A DNA stretch of 64,000 nucleotides from an uncultured Eubacteriales bacterium. GTDB lineage: Bacteria > Bacillota > Clostridia > Christensenellales > Borkfalkiaceae. The stretch is from assembly GCA_905207235.1 (NCBI GenBank), contig CAJLKN010000010.1, positions 10,830-74,829 of the forward strand. Reading direction: 5' to 3'. Positions 16,978 through 23,774 of the stretch are shown piece by piece (the first letter of the stretch is position 1; each line of letters opens with the position of its first letter). Below the pieces are notes generated by a model. The model was given only the letters and a program-made list of their open reading frames with translations. It was not told the DNA's origin and searched no databases. The position numbers were made by a program, and so were the translations under genes.

Positions 16978-18401
16978 TAAGATTTCTTTCAAATGCCGAA
17001 ATGCGTTCGGCGGATATGTACACCATAAACGAACTCGGCGTGCCCTCTGAGGAGCTGATGCACAGAGCGGGCGAAGCCATAGCCGAAGAAGTTGCAAAAG
17101 CCGCAAAAGATTGCGGCAAAAAAATTACGGTCATCTGCGGAACGGGCAACAACGGAGGGGACGGATACGTCTGCGCCCGCGCGCTTAAAGAACGCGGACT
17201 TGACGTTGCGGTGTTTGCAACGGAGGGGAATTTGTCGCCCGATTGCCAAAACGCAAAAAATTTTTACGGCGGAGCTTATACGCATAAAATTGAGGGCGAT
17301 ATAATAGTAGATTGCCTGTTTGGCACCGGTCTTTCGCGCGAAGTTGGCGGCAGGTATGCCGAAATCATAAAAATGATAAACGACAGCGGAGCTTTTGTAG
17401 TTTCGGCGGATATCCCCAGCGGCATAAACGGCGATAACGGCGCAGTGATGGGCACGGCGGTAAGGGCGGACATCACGGTTGCGATTGCCGAATATAAACT
17501 GGGGCACGTTCTCGGCGACGGCGTCGATTTTTGCGGCGCGACGGTTAAAGCCGATATAGGCATAAAGGCGGAGGGCGACTATGCCTCAGCCCTCGAAGAT
17601 AGAGACGCAAAAAAATTTTTCCCCGCGAGAAAGCGCAATTCTCACAAGGGCACTTACGGTTCTGCGTGCATAATGGCAGGCAGCGAAAAGTATATGGGCG
17701 CTGCGGCGCTGTGCCTTACGGCAGCGTCGCGGTCGGGTTGCGGCTATGTCAGGGCGGCTTGCCCCGTTGCCGTGCGCGACGCGCTTATATCGTCTCTGCC
17801 GCAGGTTATATTTTCCGAACAAGCCGACCTTTCCGCAAATGCGGTTGCCATAGGCTCGGGTTGCGGAGCAGACGAAAATCTTTATGCAAAGCTCAAAGAA
17901 ATTCTTCTATCTTATAAAGGCAAATTAATTATAGACGCCGACGGGCTTAATGTCCTTGCCGTTTTCGGTAAAGATATTCTTAAAAAAGCCTGCTGCGAAG
18001 TGCTTATAACTCCCCACGCCAAGGAATTTTCCCGCCTTACGGGGCAGGATGTAAAAGCCATACTTTGCGACCCCGTGGAAAGCGCAAAAAAATTTGCGCG
18101 CGAATACGGCGTAAAAGTGCTTTTGAAGGGTGCGGCTACGGTCATAACCGACGGGCGGAAGGTATTTCTCAACCTTCGCGGAAGCACCGCTCTTGCAAAG
18201 GGCGGAAGCGGCGATATGCTCACTGGACTTATATGCGGCTCGGCGGCGCGCGGGCTCGACCTAATGGACGCGGCTCTCTGCGGAGCGTACGTGCTCGGCT
18301 GTGCGGCGGAGGCCGTTTCTGCGGAAAAAACAGACTACTGCGCCACGGCGACGGATATCCTTGCGGCTGTGCCCGCGGCAATAAAAAATATTACGGCATA
18401 G
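16974..18401 (+). CDS. nnrDE: Bifunctional NAD(P)H-hydrate epimerase / ADP-dependent dehydratase
   Basis: 475 residues of two fused repair enzymes. Residues ~1-205 are the YjeF-N epimerase (VICGTGNNGGDGYVCARAL, then DCLFGTGLSR and SADIPSGINGD). Residues ~215-475 are the YjeF-C dehydratase of the ribokinase-like fold (NSHKGTYGSACIMAGS, LIIDADGLN, LITPHAKEFSRL, LRGSTALAKGGSGDMLTGLI with the catalytic Asp). Together they restore damaged NAD(P)HX to NAD(P)H. Length is normal for the fusion. It starts within the birA stop (ATGA overlap). Confidence 0.95.
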   Translation: MIRFLSNAEMRSADMYTINELGVPSEELMHRAGEAIAEEVAKAAKDCGKKITVICGTGNNGGDGYVCARALKERGLDVAVFATEGNLSPDCQNAKNFYGGAYTHKIEGDIIVDCLFGTGLSREVGGRYAEIIKMINDSGAFVVSADIPSGINGDNGAVMGTAVRADITVAIAEYKLGHVLGDGVDFCGATVKADIGIKAEGDYASALEDRDAKKFFPARKRNSHKGTYGSACIMAGSEKYMGAAALCLTAASRSGCGYVRAACPVAVRDALISSLPQVIFSEQADLSANAVAIGSGCGADENLYAKLKEILLSYKGKLIIDADGLNVLAVFGKDILKKACCEVLITPHAKEFSRLTGQDVKAILCDPVESAKKFAREYGVKVLLKGAATVITDGRKVFLNLRGSTALAKGGSGDMLTGLICGSAARGLDLMDAALCGAYVLGCAAEAVSAEKTDYCATATDILAAVPAAIKNITA

Positions 18402-18481
18402 AAAAAAGTGGTATAAAACCTCGCCTTGCTGTCAACAATAAAAGCGAGGCGGCTACATATAATATAGTATAACTGCCGCAG

Positions 18482-18493
18482 GGCGCATGCGCC
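18482..18493. promoter_or_regulatory. 12-bp palindrome in the mazF leader
   Basis: GGCGCATGCGCC is a perfect palindrome located 3 nt before the GGAGG ribosome-binding site of mazF. A TATAAT box lies at 18458-18463 without a clear -35. It could be an operator or a small hairpin affecting translation. Confidence 0.4.
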
Positions 18494-18509
18494 TCTGGAG
18501 GTTGAAAAT

Positions 18510-18854
18510 ATGATAAAGCGCGGAGAACTTTACTATGCCGATTTGTCTCCCGTGGTAGGAAGCGAGCAGGGCGGAATACGACCCGTCCTCGTCGTGCAGA
18601 ACGACGTGGGCAACAAATTTTCGCCCACTATAATCGCCGCGGCGGTTACGAGCAAAATAAACAAGGCAAAATTGCCCACGCATATCGAACTGCCGTGCAA
18701 TTCATACGGGCTCAACAAAGACTCCGTAATTCTTCTCGAACAGCTTCGCACGCTCGATAAGCGCAGACTGCGCGAAAAAATAGGCGAGCTCTCGTTCGAT
18801 ACCATGAACAAGGTCGACAAGGCGATACTCATAAGTTTAGGCTTAACCGAATAA
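18510..18854 (+). CDS. mazF: MazF/EndoA-type endoribonuclease (mRNA interferase)
   Basis: 114 residues of the PemK/MazF family: KRGELYYADLSPVVGSEQGG, IRPVLVVQND, TIIAAAVTSK and DSVILLEQLRTLDKRRL match B. subtilis EndoA closely, including the RPVL strand and the E-Q-L-R-T motif. Members cut single-stranded mRNA at short sites. GGAGG at 18497-18501 gives an 8-nt spacing to ATG. The usual antitoxin gene (mazE/ndoAI) is not in front: the 108-nt gap holds no ORF. It is followed by its own terminator, so it appears as a solitary toxin-family gene; an antitoxin could be encoded elsewhere. Confidence 0.92.
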   Translation: MIKRGELYYADLSPVVGSEQGGIRPVLVVQNDVGNKFSPTIIAAAVTSKINKAKLPTHIELPCNSYGLNKDSVILLEQLRTLDKRRLREKIGELSFDTMNKVDKAILISLGLTE

Positions 18855-18855
18855 A

Positions 18856-18885
18856 AAGGGTGCAACACATTTGCGTTGCACCCTT
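18856..18885 (+). terminator. Terminator after mazF
   Basis: AAGGGTGCAAC and GTTGCACCCTT form an 11-bp stem with an 8-nt loop, followed by AAATTTTT. Confidence 0.85.
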
Positions 18886-18936
18886 AAATTTTTAAAAATT
18901 TTACATAAAATACTTTTGTTTGCGCGATTACTGTGG

Positions 18937-18942
18937 TATAAT
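18937..18942 (+). promoter_or_regulatory. Extended -10 promoter of lspA (leaderless)
   Basis: TGG-TATAAT (extended -10) with a weak -35. The +1 position, 7 nt after the last -10 base, is 18949, the A of the lspA ATG. Confidence 0.6.
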
Positions 18943-18948
18943 TTCAGT

Positions 18949-19515
18949 ATGGCAGATAAGAAGTATAAACTGCATTTCGGCAAAATAAGCATAATAGCGA
19001 TAGTCGTGTTCGCCGTATTGCTTGCAGTTGACCTCATTTTAAAACATTTCGAAGTCGCCGACAGCTGGAATTTCGACGTCATAAAAGGTTTTATATGGGT
19101 CGAAAGCGACCGTAGAAACACGGGCTCGGCGTTTTCGCTTTTTGCAGACGTGGTGTGGGGAAGAATTTTTCTCGTAACGATATCGGTCGTCCTCATATGC
19201 GCGCTGTGCGCGGCGTTTGCTTTGCTTCCCGAAAGATTTATATTGCTTAAAATTGCAATCGCAATGGTTGTTTCGGGCGCAATGGGCAACCTCATCGACC
19301 GCCTCGTTTTCGGCTACGTGCGCGACTTCGTGTGGGTAAATATGCTTTTTACCAGCGCGTGCTGCAACTTTGCCGACTTCTTTATAGTCTTCGGCGTCAT
19401 TGTTGCAATCGTAGATTTTCTTTTCCTTAACGAATGGGCGATTATCCCCCTTACGCGCAGAGCCAAAGAGGCGCGCGAGCGCGAAAAAAATAAGCAGGAC
19501 GGGGAAGAAAACTGA
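18949..19515 (+). CDS. lspA: Lipoprotein signal peptidase (signal peptidase II)
   Basis: 188 residues with four membrane helices. It removes signal peptides from prolipoproteins. The two catalytic aspartates are in MGNLIDRLVFGYVRDFV and CNFADFFIVFG, and NTGSAFSLF is the conserved N-x-G-x-A-F motif. The start is ATG 18949: family homology begins here, and the promoter lies immediately upstream; an in-frame extension upstream would include the promoter. No Shine-Dalgarno site exists, consistent with a leaderless message. The last ~20 residues are charged (REREKNKQDGEEN). The stop overlaps the start of the pseudouridine synthase gene by one base. Confidence 0.93.
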   Translation: MADKKYKLHFGKISIIAIVVFAVLLAVDLILKHFEVADSWNFDVIKGFIWVESDRRNTGSAFSLFADVVWGRIFLVTISVVLICALCAAFALLPERFILLKIAIAMVVSGAMGNLIDRLVFGYVRDFVWVNMLFTSACCNFADFFIVFGVIVAIVDFLFLNEWAIIPLTRRAKEAREREKNKQDGEEN

Positions 19516-20444
19516 TGCGCGAACACGCTTTCCGCGCTGAAAAGGAATACCGCCGCGCCGATACATGTCTGTGCGAATATCTTTCCGATTTCACCCGTTC
19601 GGCGGTCAAAAAGCTGTTTGACGGCGGAGAGGTAAAAATCAACGGCAAAACTGCCAAAGCCTCGCAGAGCGTGTCCTGCGGCGACGAAATTTTCTGCACC
19701 GTTCCCGACCCCAAAGAATACGGCGTCAAGCCCGAAAATATTCCCATAGATATCGTTTACGAAGACGACGACATCGCCGTCATAAATAAACAGCAGGGAC
19801 TGACCGTCCATATAGGCAACGGCGCGCCCGACGGAACGCTTGTAAACGCGCTTTTGTATCACCTTAAAAACCTAAGCGGCATAGGCGGAGAGCTTCGCCC
19901 GGGCATTGTTCACAGAATAGATAAAAACACTTCGGGTTTGCTCGTGGTGGCAAAAAACGATATGGCGCACGCGTCTCTCGCCGCCCAGATAGCCGAAAAG
20001 ACGTGCAAAAGGCAGTATCTCGCCCTTTTAGAAGGCAATCTTAAAGAGGACAGCGGAACTATAACAACTTACATAGGCAGAAACCCCGCCGACAGAACGA
20101 AAATGGCGGTCGTCGAGCCTGATAAAGGTAAACTTGCAATAACCGATTTCCGCGTAGAGGAGCGCAGCGGAGGATATACTCTGTGCCGTTTTTCTCTGCG
20201 AACGGGCAGGACGCATCAGATACGCGTTCATGCAAGATATATCGGTCATCCCGTCGTCGGCGACGACGTGTACGGCATAAAAAAACAGAAATTCTCGCTC
20301 GCGGGTCAGCTTCTGCACGCATGCAGGTTAGAGCTTACCCATCCGAGGACGGGCGAAAGAATGGCGTTCACCGCGCCGCTCCCAGATTATTTCGTTTCGG
20401 TTCTTAAAAAGTTATCTTTCGATACCGAAAAAATTGAATACTGA
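19515..20444 (+). CDS. RluA/RluD-family 23S rRNA pseudouridine synthase
   Basis: 309 residues. An S4 RNA-binding domain (~15-75; YLSDFTRSAVKKLFDGGEVK) precedes the catalytic domain with RPGIVHRIDKNTSGLLVVAK, whose Asp is the catalytic residue, and FSLRTGRTHQIRVHARYIGH. The enzyme isomerises uridines in large-subunit rRNA. In Gram-positive genomes the pairing with lspA is common (lspA-rluD). The family is clear; the precise target site is not. Confidence 0.93.
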   Translation: MREHAFRAEKEYRRADTCLCEYLSDFTRSAVKKLFDGGEVKINGKTAKASQSVSCGDEIFCTVPDPKEYGVKPENIPIDIVYEDDDIAVINKQQGLTVHIGNGAPDGTLVNALLYHLKNLSGIGGELRPGIVHRIDKNTSGLLVVAKNDMAHASLAAQIAEKTCKRQYLALLEGNLKEDSGTITTYIGRNPADRTKMAVVEPDKGKLAITDFRVEERSGGYTLCRFSLRTGRTHQIRVHARYIGHPVVGDDVYGIKKQKFSLAGQLLHACRLELTHPRTGERMAFTAPLPDYFVSVLKKLSFDTEKIEY

Positions 20445-20475
20445 CGCAATCGCCGCCTTAATGGGCGTGCGCGCG

Positions 20476-20504
20476 TTAAATATTAATTTTTGAGAAATTA
20501 TAAT
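20476..20504 (+). promoter_or_regulatory. Promoter of the small membrane protein gene
   Basis: TTAAAT (20476-20481), a 17-nt spacer and TATAAT (20499-20504), followed by AAAGGAG at 20509-20515. Confidence 0.6.
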
Positions 20505-20524
20505 TATTAAAGGAGAAAATAGTT

Positions 20525-20863
20525 ATGGCAAAGAGAAAAAAGACGACGACAACTACCACGACTTACCATCGTGATTTTGTCAAGATCTGCGCATTCTGGG
20601 GTATGGCGATTTCCGCGGTACTCTATCTTATCAGCGGCATTCTTGCATTTGTTGCGCGCTATACGGGCGAGGTGGGCGCTACGCTTCAGAGCGTGGCTTC
20701 TATTTTCAGCCTTATCGCCAACCTTGCAATCGTTGTTGCGATAGCATTCCCCGCATACGGCTATGTCCGCGGCAGGTCGCGCGATTGGAAAATAGTTTAC
20801 TGGATCCTTCTCGCGGTGTTCGTGCTCGGCGTTGTATTCGGCGCTCTGCCCACCTGGTTGTAA
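20525..20863 (+). CDS. Small membrane protein with an N-terminal poly-threonine tract
   Basis: 112 residues. A basic start (MAKRKK) is followed by seven threonines, then three hydrophobic helices (~22-45, ~60-80, ~92-110). No family is recognised. A good ribosome-binding site, its own promoter and a strong terminator mark it as a separate, probably well-expressed unit between the pseudouridine synthase gene and der. The basic N-terminus suggests that end stays in the cytoplasm. Confidence 0.75.
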   Translation: MAKRKKTTTTTTTYHRDFVKICAFWGMAISAVLYLISGILAFVARYTGEVGATLQSVASIFSLIANLAIVVAIAFPAYGYVRGRSRDWKIVYWILLAVFVLGVVFGALPTWL

Positions 20864-20880
20864 ATTAAAACGTAAATCGA

Positions 20881-20918
20881 CAGTCCCGCATTTTGAAAAC
20901 TGCGGGACTGTTTTTTTC
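20881..20918 (+). terminator. Rho-independent terminator
   Basis: CAGTCCCGCA and TGCGGGACTG form a perfect stem (with further TTTT/AAAA pairing inside), followed by seven T's. Confidence 0.93.
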
Positions 20919-21010
20919 TTTACAAGAAGGGCATTATCGTTTATAATAATAAAAAACAATCGTGCCGCGGCATTTTACGCGGTCAATATTAAAGATATTA
21001 AAGGAAACTT

Positions 21011-22321
21011 ATGGCAAATCCCCTTGTGGCAATAGTCGGCAGACCCAATGTCGGCAAGAGCACGTTTTTCAATAAAGTAGTGGGCAGAAAGATTTCTATC
21101 ACCGAAGACCGCCCCGGCGTTACGCGCGACAGACTGTATGCCGACGCGGAGTGGCGCGGCAAGGCGTTCACGCTTGTCGATACGGGCGGCATAGAAATCA
21201 AGTCCGAAGACACCATGTGGAAGGAGATCAAAAAGCAGGCGGAAGTGGCTATCGATACCGCTCAGGTCATTCTCTTTTTCGTTGACGGAAAGGAGGGACT
21301 GACAACTTCCGACTACGACGTCGCCGACATGCTCCGCCGCTCTAAAAAGCCCGTAATTTTAGTCGTAAACAAAATAGACAGCTATTCGGAGGATAAAATT
21401 TTTGAATTTTATTCCCTCGGTCTCGGCGAACCCTACCCCGTATCCAGCGAACATTCTACGGGTATAGGCGACGTTCTGGACGAAGCGGTAAGCTGGTTCG
21501 GCAAATACGAAAATGAAGAGGACGACAGCATAAAAATCGCCGTCGTCGGCAAACCCAACGCGGGCAAGAGCAGCCTCGTCAACAAACTTCTGGGCTTTGA
21601 ACGCTCGATAGTAACCGATATCGCGGGCACTACGCGCGACGCCATAGATACGGCTTTCACCTACGACGGCAGAAAATATACCATAATCGACACCGCAGGC
21701 ATACGCAAAAAGTCCAAGGTGGAAGACGACGTGGAGTATTATTCCGTAATGCGCGCATTCGACGCCGTCCGCCGCGCGGACGTGTGCCTACTGGTCGTTG
21801 ACAGCACCGAAGGACTTACCGAGCAGGACACAAAAATTATAGGTTACGTCGATGAGCAGGGCAAGCCCTCGGTAATCGTCATGAACAAGTGGGATCTTAT
21901 AGAAAAGGATACTCACACGGTCAACAAATTCGAGGACAAGCTCAAAGAAGACCTCAAATTCATGGACTATTTCAAGTCTGTCTATGTTTCGGCAAAGACG
22001 GGTCAGCGCACCGAAAAAATAATGAATATGGTCGATGAAGTTTATGCTAACGCGCATTTCCGCGTCCCCACGGGTACGCTCAACGACTTAATATCCGATA
22101 CCGTGCGCGCGAACGAGCCGCCTTCATACAACGGCAGAAGACTGAGGGTGTATTATTCCTCGCAGGTTTCCGTCGCGCCGCCCACATTCGTGCTGTTCGT
22201 CAATTCTACCGACCTTCTGCATTTCTCTTACGAGCGTTTTCTTGAAAATACGCTGCGCAAGTGCTTCAACTTTTCGGGTACGCCCATAAGAATAGTTACG
22301 AGGGAGAAAAAGGAGAACTGA
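21011..22321 (+). CDS. der: Ribosome-assembly GTPase Der (EngA)
   Basis: 436 residues with two tandem GTPase domains, the hallmark of Der. Domain 1 has GRPNVGKSTF, DTGGIE and NKID; domain 2 has GKPNAGKSSL, DTAGIR and NKWD. A C-terminal KH-like domain follows (~355-436). Der is needed for 50S subunit maturation. It is followed after 1 nt by plsY, the usual Gram-positive order. AAAGGAA lies 6-12 nt before ATG. Confidence 0.97.
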   Translation: MANPLVAIVGRPNVGKSTFFNKVVGRKISITEDRPGVTRDRLYADAEWRGKAFTLVDTGGIEIKSEDTMWKEIKKQAEVAIDTAQVILFFVDGKEGLTTSDYDVADMLRRSKKPVILVVNKIDSYSEDKIFEFYSLGLGEPYPVSSEHSTGIGDVLDEAVSWFGKYENEEDDSIKIAVVGKPNAGKSSLVNKLLGFERSIVTDIAGTTRDAIDTAFTYDGRKYTIIDTAGIRKKSKVEDDVEYYSVMRAFDAVRRADVCLLVVDSTEGLTEQDTKIIGYVDEQGKPSVIVMNKWDLIEKDTHTVNKFEDKLKEDLKFMDYFKSVYVSAKTGQRTEKIMNMVDEVYANAHFRVPTGTLNDLISDTVRANEPPSYNGRRLRVYYSSQVSVAPPTFVLFVNSTDLLHFSYERFLENTLRKCFNFSGTPIRIVTREKKEN

Positions 22322-22322
22322 A

Positions 22323-23048
22323 ATGTTTATTTCGTTTGCCTCAACCTGGTATTGGTTTGTGCTCGGCGCGGTTGTCAGCTATTTTATAGGCTGTTTCAAC
22401 TTTGCCGTGCTAATTTCCAAAATCAAGCACAAGGACATAAGGCATGAAGGAAGCGGCAACCCCGGAACTATGAACATGTCGCGCACGTTCGGGCTCAAAA
22501 TAGGGCTCATAAATTTCCTGTGCGACGCTTTCAAAGGCATCATACCCGTTCTGTGCGGCTATCTCATATTCAAAGGAATGTACTTCGAGGGCACAGGCTT
22601 TGCTGTGGCAGATTTTTCGCGTTATCTCTTCGGACTGTTCGCCGTTATCGGGCATATTTTCCCCGTAACGATGAAATTCAAAGGCGGAAAGGGCATAGCC
22701 ACCACGCTCGGGGTATTTACCTGCGGCGTTTCGTGCGAAGTCGCTTGGTTTGTGCCCATTGCTATTGCGCTTTTAATAGGGTTGGTCGTTTACATATACG
22801 TCTTCGAGTGGGGTTCGATGGCTTCGCTCATCGGCGTTTCGTCCTTCACTATCTGGCAGGGCGCAATATTTTTCCTGCGTTATCAGACTGCTTTGCAGAG
22901 CGCATGGGTGGTAGTGTCGTTTATGATACTTCTTGCTTTCAACCTTCTCACGTGGATTGCTCATCACTTAAATCTTTACAGGCTGATGGGCGGAGAGGAG
23001 CACCGCACTTCGATTAAAAAACTTGCGCACAAAAAACGCGCTCAATAA
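22323..23048 (+). CDS. plsY: Glycerol-3-phosphate acyltransferase PlsY
   Basis: 241 residues with several membrane helices. PlsY transfers acyl from acyl-phosphate to glycerol 3-phosphate in phospholipid synthesis. The family loops are clear: GSGNPGTMNMSRTFG at about residue 42, and KFKGGKGIATTLG at about residue 118. It is somewhat longer than common PlsY (about 200), with the extra length in the N-terminal hydrophobic and C-terminal basic parts. The gpsA and spoIVA genes that often follow are absent. Confidence 0.95.
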   Translation: MFISFASTWYWFVLGAVVSYFIGCFNFAVLISKIKHKDIRHEGSGNPGTMNMSRTFGLKIGLINFLCDAFKGIIPVLCGYLIFKGMYFEGTGFAVADFSRYLFGLFAVIGHIFPVTMKFKGGKGIATTLGVFTCGVSCEVAWFVPIAIALLIGLVVYIYVFEWGSMASLIGVSSFTIWQGAIFFLRYQTALQSAWVVVSFMILLAFNLLTWIAHHLNLYRLMGGEEHRTSIKKLAHKKRAQ

Positions 23049-23080
23049 TAAGGTGAGTTTAATTAACTCAATAATAAGGT
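23041..23080. repeat. 26-bp tandem duplication over the plsY stop
   Basis: CTCAATAATAAGGT occurs at 23041-23054 and again at 23067-23080. The 26-nt period copies the last codons and stop of plsY into the 3' flank. Confidence 0.8.
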
Positions 23081-23095
23081 AAATTTAAATTAAAA

Positions 23096-23129
23096 AAGCC
23101 GCGCGGACGCATTTGCGTACGCGCGGCTT
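23096..23129. terminator. Bidirectional terminator between plsY and the PH-like gene
   Basis: AAGCCGCGCG and CGCGCGGCTT form a 10-bp stem with an inner GACGC/GCGT extension. T-rich sequence follows on the plus side and the complement of AAATTAAAAA on the minus side. Confidence 0.88.
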
Positions 23130-23142
23130 AAATTTTTATTTA

Positions 23143-23634
23143 TTATTTTTTGTCCTTGTCCTGGTCTTTGTCGGGAGTATTTTCCTTCGATTTAATAGAA
23201 TATTCTATTTTAGGATTGACGTCTAAAATTGCCTGAACAAACTGGGCGTACCATTCTTCCTTGACCACTATCACGACAAACGTGTCGTTTGCAAAATAAA
23301 CGGACAGCTTGTTTGTGTTTCTGTCAAGCTCTACGGTTTCGATGTCTTTAATAAGGTATTTGCTCTTGATAAATCCGAAGCTCGTTATAAATTTTGTTTC
23401 GTCAACGGCGTAGTAGCTCGAAATGAGTATGCTTACAAGAATGACGAACAAAGCAATCGTTACGGCGAACATAAGTGTGTACTGAATTATGGGATAAACG
23501 GGGTCGGCTGCGGAGGAAATTCCGTTGTCTATGCAGACGAACAGATTTATGCCGAAGCCCGCCGCGGAGAGCGCCAGACCTGCGATGATAAGCCAGTAAG
23601 TCAGTCTCGAAAACTTGTACTTGAATTTTTTCAT
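23143..23634 (-). CDS. Two-helix membrane protein with a PH-like domain
   Basis: 163 residues from ATG 23634. Two membrane helices (~15-37 and ~53-77) are followed by a strand-rich segment (YYAVDETKFITSFGFIKSKY, then LIKDIETVELDRNTNKLSVY) that looks like the short bacterial PH-domain proteins; the tail is charged (PDKDQDKDKK). The function is unknown. The start is chosen because consensus-like promoter boxes end 6 nt upstream; a longer in-frame extension would run through the promoter. Confidence 0.7.
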   Translation of the reverse strand: MKKFKYKFSRLTYWLIIAGLALSAAGFGINLFVCIDNGISSAADPVYPIIQYTLMFAVTIALFVILVSILISSYYAVDETKFITSFGFIKSKYLIKDIETVELDRNTNKLSVYFANDTFVVIVVKEEWYAQFVQAILDVNPKIEYSIKSKENTPDKDQDKDKK

Positions 23635-23640
23635 GCTTAC

Positions 23641-23669
23641 ATTATAAAGGCGCGCGTGCAAAAAGGCAA
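23641..23669 (-). promoter_or_regulatory. Leaderless promoter of the PH-like gene
   Basis: On the minus strand TTGCCT (23669-23664), a 17-nt spacer and TATAAT (23646-23641) are followed by 6 nt and ATG. The predicted +1 coincides with the A of the start codon. Confidence 0.7.
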
Positions 23670-23774
23670 CTTTTAAAGGGCGATATTTTAATTTTACTCC
23701 CCCGCAAAGGTTGAAATAATTGCGGAAATATAGTAAAATAGAAATATAAAACAATCTTTTCGGAGAAAATGACA

